A stretch of 64,000 bases of DNA from Nemophila menziesii (taxonomy: Eukaryota; Streptophyta; Magnoliopsida; Boraginales; Hydrophyllaceae). The notes beneath the pieces were generated by a model. The model saw nothing but the letters and a program-made list of their open reading frames with translations, ran no database searches and was not told the origin of the DNA. How positions within the stretch are numbered: the stretch's first letter is position 1; the number at the start of each line of letters is the position of its first letter. Made by a program: the position numbers and the translations under genes. Of this stretch, positions 11,137 through 22,762 are shown in pieces. The DNA lies in the NCBI GenBank assembly GCA_029959085.1, contig JARWIR010000024.1, positions 17,658,296-17,722,295 of the forward strand. Reading direction: 5' to 3'.

Positions 11137-12659
11137 TGGTGGAGGCAAAGGTGTGATAAATAAATAGATAAATAAGATAATAATAAAGAGCACACACCCT
11201 TGAGAACCACGGAACTCACTGCAAGTATCACAGATCGTTTGCAAGTTTTAATGAGAAGTTAAGTTCGTTCGCAGGGATTTAATCCGTTAGATCTACTTAT
11301 GTTTAACAAGCGTAGATGAATTTATATGTTTAGAATAAAATATAATAATAGGAATAATTATCTAACGCGAATAAATAAATAATAAAAACAAATAAATAAA
11401 TATGAATGTAAGTCTAATAGATTAGGGTCACTAATATGAGTCTATTTTACTAAGTTGTTATTCTAACCTGTCACAGATTAAGCATTATATATTAACCAGG
11501 ATTCTTAATTCTACCTAGCCTCTATTAGGCTTAGCAACAACCTCTCCACTACTAGGGATTCCTAAGTAATGATTGGTGATTAAATCAAACCTTTATGACT
11601 ATCTAGCTAGGCAAAGGATCAAAACTAGACGATTATGTGGTGTTGTCAATAACTAAGAATAATCTAAGATTGGCCAAATCTAGGGATGTAACAATAAGTC
11701 AAAACACATAATAACAATATACGCCAAGCTCAATCAATTAAAATAAACAAATAGTATTATGAAATTAAAGACAAAATAATAACCCAACAATTAAAAGTAA
11801 AACTTACAGAATAAAAGCTTAGAAATATGGTTGAGCATAAATCTATAGCTAATTACCCTAAATATAGAGAAGGTGAGATGTAGAAGAGGAGTTTGTCAAT
11901 CTCCAACTTCTTCTTCTTGTCTTCCTCTATAGGTCAGCTTGCTTCTTGGATGAATAGCTTGATTCTAAGGATGAATATTAATTTAAAGGACTAAGCTATT
12001 ATTTAAAACTGAGAAAATACAAGAAAGGACTAAGCCTAAGCTTGAAACTGAGCAAGGACATGTTTACAATGGTATAAGGGTGTATTTATAGGTGTTTAGA
12101 AGACCTAATTCGTTTTCTTGAGGGAGAAGCAAAGTGGTAGACTCCAAGCCCAACCCAAATCCGTATGGAAATAAAGATAAATTCTGCTGATTTGTTTTGA
12201 GCATATCTTCTTCGTTATTGGTCGGTTTTTTCTCCATAATATACCAAAAGAATCCTCAGCGAATTATCTACGTCCCTATGAAAGGAATTTACCAAAATCG
12301 GCTTATTTCTTGGAGTTATCACCACTTCTTTAGGCGTGTGCTGCAAAATTTCAGATTTAGGCAGCTTTTCCTTTTCCATATTTTTAGCCTTTGTTTCCTT
12401 ATCTCCAATTACCATGCATATCTCTTTCCATAAGTTGTAGTCTTTGACTTGGACTCTAATTAATCTCCATAATTATCTTTAAAGCTACACACTAAATAAA
12501 TAATTAAACCCAAGATGCTCTAAAAATAATAATTTACTAAATCAAGACTCAAAATAGGAAAATGCACTATTTCTCAAGAAATTCGACTAAATGACTTCCT
12601 AAATAACTAAAAATGATGTCTCATCCTAATAATAATCTATCACAAATGAGGAGACATCA
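11137..12659 (-). mobile_element. Solo LTR, Athila-like Ty3/gypsy family (copy A)
   Basis: A 1523-bp LTR in reverse orientation. On this strand it begins TGGTGGAGGC and ends GAGACATCA. The 5-bp target duplication CTAAG lies at 11132-11136 and 12660-12664. Removing the LTR and one CTAAG rejoins the LINE codons for DLAK and AYDKIW in frame, which proves the insertion. Its body matches the LTRs at 13046, 19261, 22763 and 33382. A 66-codon frame on the minus strand (12215-12415) is shared with the copy at 19506. No internal region remains, so it arose by recombination between two LTRs of a former full element. Confidence 0.93.
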
Positions 12660-12664
12660 CTAAG

Positions 12665-13045
12665 GCGTATGATAAAATCTGGTTGTAATTTATCAGGCTT
12701 TTTGGTTTTCCTACGGGCTGGGTGAATCATGTTATGTCAAGTATGGCGAAAAATGAAATGCGGGTTTTATGGAATGGTGATCCCTTGGCATCCTTTAAGC
12801 CATTCCGGGGAATTAGCTAAGCGGATTCGCTCTCTCCTTACATCTTTATTATGTGTATCGAGCGAGTCTCCCTTCTTATACAGGATTTATGTGACAATGG
12901 GAGTTGGCAGCCAATTAACATAGGGAGACAAGGTCCAAAGCTTTCTCATGTTTTTCGCTGATGATTTGATTCTGTTTAGAGAAACCTCTCTTGCACAGGT
13001 GAACTTGATTCAAGAGTCGCTGGATAGATTTTGTAAAGAAGCAGG
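12665..13045 (+). pseudogene. LINE ORF2, segment 2: RT catalytic core
   Basis: Continues the LINE after the CTAAG duplication with AYDKIWWNFI, then PTGWVNHVMSSM, VLWNGDPLASFKPFRGIS and the catalytic FFADDLILF at 12951-12977 (both metal-binding Asp present). It ends in FCKEAG, where the next LTR element is inserted after target sequence GCAGG (13041-13045). A stop follows the GIS block, so it is not functional. The domain order matches plant L1 RT. Confidence 0.88.
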
Positions 13046-14606
13046 TGGTGTCGCCTAGGGTGTAATAAAAATATGATAAATAAATGCTGAAAACACTACA
13101 CTAAAGCACCCTAGACAAGAACAGTACTGCAAGTATTACAGGACGTATGCAAGTTTTAATGATAAGAAGATTCGTTCTCAGGGACTTAGTGTGTTATACG
13201 TTATGAGCAATAATTAAGAGTAGAAAGTAATTAATCAAAAGACGGGGAATAAAGATGATTGATTGAGAGATAATAAATTAAACTAATGAAAAATAAAGAC
13301 AATAAAATTAAAGACAATAAAATTAAAGATGCGAAATATGAGATGAGAAGTATAGCTTAGGTTTTGCTAGTATGCACTAATCCTTCTAATTCTTTCTATC
13401 AAATTCTAGTTAATAAGGGAGATAATTAGCTCTTAGATACGTAGTCAGGATTCTAAATTCCCTCTCTTAGACCTTGAGAGCGACTAAGGGGGCTACAGAC
13501 ACACCACGAGGCAGTATACGCTTAGGGTTATCCTGCGCCACTAGGTCCCTAAGTAATTCATTTCCAAACATGGTGATAGTGGTTAAAACATACCCTAATG
13601 ACTATCTAGTTAGAATTAGTGTTTTCAAGACCAATATGGGACACTAGATGTTATGTGGTGTTTCAATAATTAGACACCCAGTTAAGGTGATCATCTAACT
13701 ACTATTAAGGTAATCCTATATGTTGCGCACCGCAAGGAAAACAGACAATAAATCATAACACATAAACCAATATATGGGTAAGCAGCTAATATCATATTAA
13801 AACATATAAATCCAAAAGAAACTTAGATAGAAAGAAAATAGAATTCATAGATTATACATAATGAAAAACCCAAGCTATGGGAAAATTAGTTCATACCTGA
13901 AGGAAATAAACTAAAAGAAATAATGAAAGACTTCATCTTGCTCTCTACAATAATTCTGATGATAATAAACCTAAGGACAAATTAATGGGAGGCAAAGATG
14001 ATTTACAAGTGATATAAGGGTGAATTTATAGGTGTAGGAAAGCCCTAATTCATTTTCTTGAAGGAGAAGGTAAGTAATGGACTCCAAGCCCAACTCAAAT
14101 TCGTAACCCTAAAATAATAGAATCAGCATCGTTTTTGTTTTGGTCATAACAGCTTCAGTACTTATCCGTTTGATGCGTTCCAATAGTCGAAATTCATTGT
14201 CTCAGAAAGATATTTAACTTTTCTCTTGACCATTCTTCCAAAAATCCTCACTGATTTTGAGATATAAGCCCATTTGTGGTCGTGGGTGGTGAAATTCAGA
14301 TTTATTTGGCAGCTTTATCTTTCCATACTTTAGCTTTTGTTTCCTTATCTCCAATTTCCATGTATATCTTCTTTCCTTTATCTCTTATAATTGACTTGGT
14401 ATTTAATTAATCTCCGTATATATCTTTAAATCTTCACACTAAATAAATAATTAAACCCAATATGCTCTAAAAATAATAAATCATTAAATCAAGACTAGAA
14501 ATAGGAAAGTGCAATATATCATGAGAAAATCGACTAGAAAGACTTCTAAAACACTAAGAATTATGTCTCTAACTAATTTTAATTCATAAAAAATGAGGAG
14601 ACATCA
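13046..14606 (-). repeat. 3' LTR of copy B
   Basis: 1561 bp. On this strand it begins TGGTGTCGCC and ends GACATCA. It aligns along its length with 22763-24266. One visible difference is a short stretch near 13390, after ATCCTTCTAA, that is absent from the partner LTR. Confidence 0.92.
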
Positions 14607-14623
14607 AGACCCCCAACTCAAAG
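14607..14623 (-). other. Polypurine tract of copy B
   Basis: Read on the minus strand, CTTTGAGTTGGGGGTCT ends directly at the LTR's TGATGTCTCC. It is the expected primer for plus-strand DNA synthesis. A near copy (GAGTTGGGGGTGTGGGG) occurs at about 16037-16055, further inside the element. Confidence 0.7.
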
Positions 14624-16162
14624 TCATATCGTCCCAATACAATAAAGATAAAAATAAAGGGAAGTCTCTAAACACACACCTAGGTCATTTAAGCACAATG
14701 GGAAATGAGATAGCAGAATATACAGAATAAACATAAAGCAACTACTCAGAAAATTTCGTGTAATAATATTTACAAACTACATACCTGTGCACTTCTTATA
14801 TCCACAGTCAACACGTCTTGAATTCAAGATTAGATTAGCTTCGCAATGTAAGAAGGAGAGGAACTTTACTCAGTTCACCAAGGAAGCTATAGACTGTTCA
14901 TCGAACTTCACTAGTATCCAAAGATCCACTTAACTATTCTCTATTGGATCAATCACTTCTTGATTACATATCAAAGAATCAAAAGGTCTTTAAGGTTGTA
15001 ATTTCGGCTTAGGGACGGTATGATAGTATATTTGGATAATTTAGAGTGAGCTTTTGGCTCTCTCCTCACTAGCCATCAACGAATCGCCCTAGAGCTTGAG
15101 TTACTCTCATAAAACGTTTCTCACTCAACCCAATGATGCACAAAGTAGCATCCCCAATAACCCAATTAAATCATAAAGATGTTCACATAAAAATTCCTCT
15201 TTGCCAGTCTGAATATATTCTTTTCAAATCAATTTTTTTTTTTGTATAGCTATGACTCTCTTTTTGATGTTCGAGATATCACGCTATTTTTTCATAGATT
15301 TTTTCTTTTCTTTTCATGCTTTTTAGCTTTTTTCATTCACTATTACCCCAGAAAAGGGTTACAATATAAAACCCATGAATCATCATCAATATAATAACAT
15401 AGCATAATTAATAAGCTCAAAAATCCAAACCCAATAACAATTTCCATAATGGTGGACCCACCACCCCAAACTCAAGCTCTAAAACAACTGTCTATGCATC
15501 GCGATTCGAGTGCGAGTCATATGGAAAAGTCCTATAAACTAAAGGGATATGGATTATAATGTGGTTAAATAAAAAGGCTTTAGAAAGGCTAGAAGGGGCT
15601 GATAAGGATATAAAATTAAATCAAATAACAGGGTGAGAAAGTTAAAAGGCTTCAAGTGGCTTCAATATGAAAGAACTGCCTTAATCATTTTCGACACCAT
15701 GCAATTTTGTTATTCTCTTACCTTTAGCACGTTCATCAAATGTGTTGGTCAACTAGCTTGGATCTCACGGCCTACACACCACTCATGGCTCCCTGAGATC
15801 GAACATACTTTCTATCGCATTGCTTACTAATCTTTTCTTTACTATCAATGTGTGTTTTCCTGCAAATACTCAAAGCATACAAAATAAAATAACTCATAAA
15901 CATACTACTTGCTATCATTAACTCACTGAGATTATGCTTTCAAGCTATTAAACACATTCTACATCTAATTCCCATGTATCAGAATATTTTAATTTCTACC
16001 TAAAAACAGAAAAATGGAGATGAGAGACAATGAATCCCCACACCCCCAACTCAAAAATGAGTCGTGTCCCCACGACTCGAAAAAGACCCGACAAAGAAAT
16101 TAAGATTAGCAGATAAAGCATTTACAAAAATGGTAAGGAAGAAAGAGAACATACTCTCGAGG
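14624..16162 (-). other. 3' untranslated part of copy B
   Basis: AT-rich internal sequence between the 3' ORF and the polypurine tract, with no open frame that carries a motif. It contains the second purine-rich tract near 16040. Long non-coding 3' regions are usual in Athila-group elements. Confidence 0.5.
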
Positions 16163-17402
16163 CTATTGCCTCGCATTATCGACATCCAAGATAGGATTTG
16201 TTGGATCTTTCTTTAGTTGATCAAGGAGTGTCATGATGTGCACTTGATTGGCTTTGATTTGTGCCACATCTTCGGCTAAGGAAGTTTGAGCTTCTTCGAC
16301 TTTATTTAAACGCTCCTCCATCTTCTCTTGCCAACTCTGCTCCTTTTCTTCTTTTGAGACTTGCGTAGAACCCGCTCCTCTCTAGACTTTCATAATCCAA
16401 GCATTATCAACATTACTCTTTTTAAATTCAAGTTTCTCCTTTTCACCCAAAATTATATTCGCTTTTCGCACAAGACATGTGATCATAGTAGGATATTTTA
16501 CATTATAAACCGTTTTAGGAGAGACCGTAAATCGCATCACCTCCTCAAAGATCAACTGTGCCATATCCACTTCTTGTCCTCTCAAAATACAATTCAAAAA
16601 TAGAGCGTTCTTTTACTTATGTCCCAAATTCGTGTGTTTCCAAATACTTAGGGAAAAGGAAATTGTGCCAAACTTTAGCATCCAGTTGAAGATATTTGTA
16701 AGGCCAAGGTGCCTTCAATTCTCCCTTATGTGATCGCACTTTCTCCTTGTCTAAAACATACTCAAAAAGCAAATTACAATCAAAGATTCTTTGTCTATCC
16801 ACCGCTTCTCTATACTTGTATGGTCCAACCAATTTCTTAAACTGGAAGTGGTTTCTAATCTCTTCAACTGTGAAAGGAACTAACTTTCCTCTAACTGGAA
16901 CACAACCTTCACTATCTCGGCTAAAGAAGCCTAAATAGAAATCTAAAAGTAACTCATGACATAATTCATAATGTCTTACCATAAATGTAGACCAACCCAA
17001 TCTTTCACCAAGCTCTAAGAATCTCTTGTATTCTCCTTTACCAACTTTTTCATCGAATACTTTCTCGTAAACAAAAGGCAGTTCCTTTAATTGTTTCTCT
17101 GCAGAAGCTATCATGTCCTTTGAAGCTTTCTCTTTGTCTTCGGGTGTAGGACCTTTGAATTCGAGAGATTGTGTTGTCTTCTTCACAAAAAGGTTAACCC
17201 TTTTTCCTTTAGAATCAAACATAGCTAGCTCAACTCTCTTTAAAATATCTATTTTACCCTTTGTATTGGAACTAGAACCTTTCTCACTTGATTTCTTCTC
17301 AATATGACCCAATACCTTGCTTTTCTTCATCTCCCTCTTAGTAGATAATGTTTCTTTTCTTTTAGTCATCTCAATTAACCTCCAACTCAAAGCTTTAACC
17401 AC
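16163..17402 (-). pseudogene. 3' ORF of copy B (plant transposon-protein domain)
   Basis: Starts MVKALSWRLIEMTKRKE at 17402 and runs 261 codons to a stop at 16617. A frameshift near 16600 leads into a second piece (LNCILRGQEVDMAQLIFEEV, then TVSPKTVYNVKYPTMITCLV), broken by one in-frame TAG at 16382. It ends in a coiled-coil-like tail (KMEERLNKVEEAQTSLAEDV) at 16163. The N-terminus is Lys/Ser-rich, followed by a globular part containing WSTFMVRHYELCHELLLDFY and VPFTVEEIRNHF. This resembles the 'putative plant transposon protein' domain common in Athila-group 3' ORFs, which sit in the position of an envelope gene. No signal peptide or membrane segment is visible. Its role is unknown. Confidence 0.65.
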
Positions 17403-17799
17403 TCTTGAAATTTGAAACTCTTTATTATTGGTTGAACAAGATTTATTTGGGTTAGGAAAGGTGTTTTGATGATGATTCTCTATATGGGTAAGATGAATTC
17501 TTGATGAATTGGTATGGATCTAAGAAATTGTAGGATGAATATTTGAAATTTAAGCTTTTTATTCTTCAATTCAATGTGTTTTGGTATGATTTGGGTGGTT
17601 GAATCTTCTTTGTAATGATGTGGAGAGAAGATTTGATGTGTTTTTATGGTGATTGGGTAGTGTTTTGATGTTTAGGGAAGGTTTGATGAAGCTTTAATGG
17701 AGTTGGGAGAGGTTTGGAGAAGAAAGAAAGGCTTAAGTATAGTAAAATTCGTAATAGACTAGCCTTCCTCTTCTTTATAACCTAAAAACGCAGTTTTTT

Positions 17800-18085
17800 T
17801 TCTCTCTCCAGCGGAGCTGCCCGGTATACCGCCCATATGGCCTGGCATACCGGTGCTGATGTCCTTTGAAAGTCAAGCTACATCACAAAACATGAATCGT
17901 GCACACGAGGGCTCGGGTTTTGGTCTGGCCGGCATACCGGTGGAATCTCCCGGCATACCAGTTTTGCTTGCTTTTGAAATTTGGCCCTAGGGAATGAACA
18001 CGAGACACGCACACGAGGGCTCGTGTTCTGACCCACCAGCTTACCCGCGTATTTGACCGGCATGCCGGTGGCAGGTCAGAAACAT
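17800..18085. repeat. GC-rich patch of small palindromes
   Basis: Inside copy B the otherwise AT-rich DNA turns GC-rich and repeats short palindromic words: CCGGTATACCG, GGCATACCGG, CCGGCATACC and CCGGCATGCCGG. A CACACGAGGGCTCG motif occurs twice. No conserved protein frame crosses it. Confidence 0.6.
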
Positions 18086-18300
18086 GCCCAAAAAATTCGT
18101 TTTTCTTTCCAGACTTGATTTCTTCAACACCTGAACATCAAAAACACTAATACCTTTCTCAAATATGCAATATCAACTAAAAAAACTAAAAAAAACTAAA
18201 AAAAACACAAATGAAAAACATAAAAACATAAAAAATTGCGGGTTGTCTCCCGTACAACACTTTTATTTAACGTCTTTTAAAGTTAGACGCATTACCTCTA

Positions 18301-19255
18301 TCAAGATTTGCGAATATAGCCTCCCCAGCAACGAGCAAGGCTATGAACGTCAACTAATCTGCGCTTTATACCCTTTTTGGGTCTGATCTCTATCACCTTA
18401 GCTGAAACAACTTTAGTGACGATGAATGGTCCCATCCACGAGTCTTTGTAACTTCGTGGCCTATTCTCTGGTTTGTGGGCTTTCCATAGAACTTCATGAC
18501 CAACCCCAAACTCAATGTTTGGCTTAGTATCCACAGGCTTTTCATGGATCTTCTCGTTAGGGACTTTGTGATGCGAAAGGCTGTGGATGGTAGGAACGGT
18601 GGGATCGAACTTCCTTGGTTTCTTACACAAGATATAGAATGTCTCAGATACGTTTTTAGCATGAAGGGTAATGGTCCCTACTTGGAAATTGATTATGCTT
18701 TGACTGGTGGCCATGAAAGGCCTTCTAAGTATGATTGGAACCTGCTTATCTGCATCAATATAAAGTATAACAAAGTCAGTAGGGATGGTGATATTACCTG
18801 ATCGGACAAGAAAGTCCTCTACTATTCCCCATGTCTTGGTAACTGAGTTGTCAGCAAACTGCAACTTCACTGGAGCTTTCTCTAGTTTCTGAAGTCCAAG
18901 TCTCTCGAACACGGACTTTGGCATAAGATTCACACCTGAACCCACAGCGTACATGGCTTTCACCTTGAGCATACCATTAATTTGAATAGGAAGATTAAAG
19001 CTTCCAGGATCTTTGAGCTTCAATGGTAACTCTTTCTCTACTCTTCTTGAGACTCTCACAGTCTCTCTCTTGGCTTCTACACTCGCTTCTTTCTCAGGAA
19101 TAACTTGCGTGAAAACTTGTTGCGGTGTAAGCACTTTCTTTGCAATCTCAAGCATTTGGGTGTTGATATTTTCGGGAGTGTACGCCTTTACAAATGTCTT
19201 GAGTTCAATGTCACCCCTCGGATTTGTATCAGGAATGGTTGATGACACTATTTGA
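18301..19255 (-). pseudogene. Protease fused to integrase C-terminus (deleted pol of copy B)
   Basis: A 315-codon frame. Residues ~60-190 are the aspartic protease domain of Ty3/gypsy elements: YAVGSGVNLMPKSVFERLGL, followed by DFVILYIDADKQVPIILRRPF. The family form is C-D-L-G-(A/S)-x-x-N-L-M-P. Here the catalytic Asp is Ala, a one-base change from GAT to GCT, so the protease is inactive. From about residue 245 it passes directly into an integrase C-terminal segment (VLWKAHKP, SYKDSWMGPFIVTKVV, VDVHSLARCW). Reverse transcriptase, RNase H and the integrase core are therefore missing through an in-frame deletion. Upstream it joins the gag frame once the solo LTR at 19261-20798 is taken out. Confidence 0.78.
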
Positions 19256-19260
19256 ACAAC

Positions 19261-20798
19261 TGATGTCTCCTTATTTGTGATAGATTTATGTTAAGATGAG
19301 ACATCATTTTTAGTGTTTTAGAAGTCATAATAGTCGATTTTCTTGAGTATTAGTGCACTTTCCTATCTTGAGTCTTGATTTAGTGAATTATTATTTTTAG
19401 AGCATATTGGGTTTTATTGTTTATTTTAGTGTGAAGCTTTAAAGATTATTATGGAGATTAATTAGAGTCCAAGTCAAAGACTACAACTTATGGAAAGAGA
19501 CTAGCATGGTAATTGGAGATAAGGAAACAAAGGCTAAAAATATGGAAAAGGAAAAGCTGCCTAAATCTGAGATTCTGCAGCACACGCCTAAAGAAGTGGT
19601 GATTACTCCAAGAAATAAGCCGATTTTGGTAAATTTATTTCATAGGGACGTGAATAATTCTCTGAGGATTCTTTTGGTATATTATGAAGCAAAAACCGAC
19701 CAATAACGAAGAAGATATGCTCAAAACAAATCAACAAAATTTATCTTTATTTCCATACGAATTTGAGTTGGGCTTGGAGTCTACTACTTTGCTTCTCCCT
19801 CAAGAAAACGAATAAGGTCTTCTAAACACCTATAAATACACCCTTATATCACTTGTAAAATCATCCTTGCCTCATAGTAATTAGTTCTTAAGGTTTTATT
19901 CTTCCAGTTTATTGTAGAGAGCAAGATGATGTCTTTTGTAATTTCTTTTAGTTTATTTCCTTCAGGTATGAACTAAACCTCCCATAGCTTGGGTTTTGCA
20001 TCATTTATAAACTATGAATTCTAATTCTTCTACCTAAGTTTCTTTGGGAATTATATGTTTTAATCTGATATTAGCTACTTACCTTTATATTTGATTATGT
20101 GTTTTGATTTAATGCATGTTTTCCTTGCGGTGCGCAACGTTTAGGATTACCTTAATAGTAGTTAGATGATCACCTTAGGTGGGTGTTTAACTATTGAACC
20201 ACCACATAACGTCTAGTGTCGATATTAGTTCTGACAAAACATGATTCTAACTAGATAGTCACTAGGGTTTGTTTTAATCACCATATCACCAATTGATTGT
20301 AGTGTCTGTTTAGGGCCTTGGTAGCGCTTGATAACCCTATTTGAGACCTCGTCTTGGTTGTGCCGTAGCCCCCTTAGTCGCTCTCAAGGTCTAAGGTATG
20401 GGAATTTAGAATCCTGACTAAGTATACAAGAGCTAATATTCTCCCTTATTAACTAGATCTATAGATAGAATTAGAAGGATTAGTGCATACTAGCAAAACC
20501 TAAGCTATATCTCTCATCTCATATTCTTAGTTATTTATTTTATTGTCTTTACTTTCCTAGCTTTAATCATAATTTCGAATTCCTATTGCCTTTATTTTCT
20601 GTCTTTTAATTATTTACTTTTACTCGTTATTGCTACCCATTCGTATAACACACTTAACTCCCTGAGAACGAACTCAACTTACTAACTAAAACTTGCATAC
20701 GTCCTGTAATACTTGCAGTACTGTGCCTGTCTAGGGTGAGAGTGCGTAGTTTTCTCGACTTATGTTTATCTAATTTTTATCACAATCAGGCGACACCA
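19261..20798 (+). mobile_element. Solo LTR nested inside copy B (copy C)
   Basis: A 1538-bp LTR in forward orientation, opposite to its host element. It starts TGATGTCTCC and ends GCGACACCA. Target duplication ACAAC lies at 19256-19260 and 20799-20803. Removing it joins the end of gag to the protease frame. It carries a 66-codon frame at 19506-19706 that matches the one in copy A, and a TATAAATA box at 19831-19838. Confidence 0.93.
19831..19838 (+). promoter_or_regulatory. LTR TATA box (copy C)
   Basis: TATAAATA in the sequence CACCTATAAATACACCC, conserved in the LTRs at 33382 and 38267. It is the likely core promoter of this LTR family. Confidence 0.55.
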
Positions 20799-20803
20799 AC
20801 AAC

Positions 20804-22619
20804 TGATGGCGATTCCACCTTTTCTTCTTCTTTCTTTTCTTGCACCGCTGGTGCAACTCTTGGTTCTTTTGAGGCTTCTTCCTCTTTCTCTTTAGCTCTC
20901 TCAGCTTGTAACTCCATAACCGATCTAATCTCTTCTCGCTTATCTCTCAGAAGATGTATAAACTCGGATTTTTATGAATCTTCCTCCACATCATTCTCAG
21001 AACAGTTAGAGTCCACGGGGCTAGACTTGGTTGGTTCTTTTTCGGTACTCGGCACTTTCGGCAGCATGTGGTACTTCCTTCTTTTCTTCAATCTCAAGGC
21101 AAATAGCCTTACAAGCTTCGAACCCAACATTGGCATCACCTCCTTGGATAGCCTTCAATTCTTTTTGTTCCATAATATTCGTTAGAACTTTGTTCATTTG
21201 TTCTACTTGAGTACCTAAAATTTGAATTGAAGCTTCTTGTTCTCGTAACTTCTTGCTATGTGAATGCATATTAGTGGTCATAAGATACATAAATTTCTTT
21301 AATTGTTGATCATCCACAGCTCTTTCTTGAGGATACGGTGGTAGAGATTTCTGAGCTAACGTCTCGGTATATGCGTCTTGAATAGGTTGTTGTGGAGGAG
21401 CAGGTCGATTAAAATTCTGGTTTTGATATTGACCTCTTGGTTGGAAAGAGTTATTCTGGGGACGAGGTTGGTAATGACCAGGATTAGCGGTCCCCTGTGG
21501 ATTTGAATATTGCATACTCGGATGATTTCTGTTACCAAATTGATAATTTCCTCGGTTGGATATGAGATAAACAGATACTGGATTTCCTTCGCACTCTTCC
21601 CATGTATGATTCGTAACCCCACATTGTTGACAACCTTGTGCTTCTTGCACTACGTTCGCTGCGGCTAAATTTCTTTGCATCTCAAGCTTAGGTTCTTTGT
21701 TTTGATTCTCCAATGCGGATAATTGAGCTAAGTTTGCAATTTCTGCGTCTAATCGAAGCGTACCTTTGTCATTTGTAACAGGAGCTCGCGAAGATGGCCA
21801 ACTCCTTTCTTGGTCGATAATATTTTCTAAACCTTCGGCGTCTTTTGCAGGATCCATGGACACGAAATTTCCCTTTCCAAGATTATCTACCTTCAATCTA
21901 CTTTCTCTATTGATACCTTGATAAAATATAGCTAACTATAGAGATTGGGTGTAACCATGGAGCGGACATCTAGCTAACTTTTTTTGGAACCTTGTCCATG
22001 CTTCTCCTACTTCTTCTCCATTTTCTTGACAAAACTTTGCAAGCTCTCTTTGGTCTTTGAGTCTCATACTCTTCAGATAAAAACGGTTAAAGAAAGAGGC
22101 TTGAAGTTCTGTCCATGTATTGATTGTACGTGGTGGTTGCCTATCTAGCCACTCACCAGCTTTACCGGTCAGAAAGAACGAAAACATGTGACAATACAGT
22201 TGCTCGCGTGTAATGCCTGAAGTAACATATGCATCACAAATCTGCATAAACTTCTGAATCGCTCTTACCGGATCTTGAATTGATGTACCACTGTAGAGTC
22301 CAAAACTTTGAAATTGAATGAGCGTGCCCGGATCGGGCCTAAATTTAATATTTAGGATCTCTGGAGGACGGTAACCTAATGGTTGAACATGAAACGGTAC
22401 TCCCAAGCCTGGGAGGTCTTGCTCAACTCTGTTTTGATTGTTGTTGTTTCTGTTACCTTTTACCGGTGGTGGTATATGTCCTAATAGACCAAGGACTCTC
22501 GGATCTACGGGATCTTGTACGTCTACCATAGCTCTTATTAAGGCTCTTTCTTCTCTGATACGTCGATTATAAGGTCTAAAGCACCTTTCGGGCTTCGGGA
22601 GAGGAGGCCAAAGATTCAC
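20804..22619 (-). pseudogene. gag of copy B
   Basis: Structural polyprotein of the element. The frame starts at 22619 (MNLWPPLPKPERCF). It contains the retrotransposon gag core: VRAIQKFMQICDAY, FFLTGKAGEWLDRQ, FFNRFYLKSMRLKDQREL, and GEEVGEAWTRFQ. An in-frame stop at about 21936 cuts it after HGYTQSL. The frame continues from 21896, with a CCHC zinc knuckle CQQCGVTNHTWEEC, a Gln/Asn/Pro-rich stretch and a coiled-coil-like end. A frameshift near 21021 leads into a Glu/Lys-rich linker that runs up to the solo LTR and, beyond it, into the protease. One stop plus one frameshift make it non-functional. The gag at 39900 is homologous. Confidence 0.82.
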
Positions 22620-22738
22620 TATTAAAACCTAAAAAAGACTAAAGCAAACCAACAATCGTAAATATGGAAAAATAAAAATAAAAATTAACTAAAAACTACT
22701 ACTCGAAATAGATAGCCCATATGCTAACGAGACACAAG

Positions 22739-22756
22739 TCCCCGACAGCGGCGCCA
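22739..22756 (-). other. Primer-binding site of copy B
   Basis: Minus strand reads TGGCGCCGCTGTCGGGGA, starting 6 bp inside the 5' LTR. This is the TGGCGCC-type site typical of Athila-group elements, thought to be primed by tRNA-Asp. Two positions differ from the commoner TGGCGCCGTTGCCGGGGA. Confidence 0.85.
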
Positions 22757-22762
22757 AAAACT

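Noticed and set aside
12197..12433. 78-codon plus-strand frame in copy A
   Set aside because: Lies wholly inside the solo LTR, antisense to the shared 66-codon LTR frame, and has no motif.
20736..21185. 149-codon plus-strand frame crossing the end of copy C
   Set aside because: Starts in the solo LTR and runs antisense through the gag linker. The Ser-rich composition is the mirror of Glu/Lys codons on the other strand.
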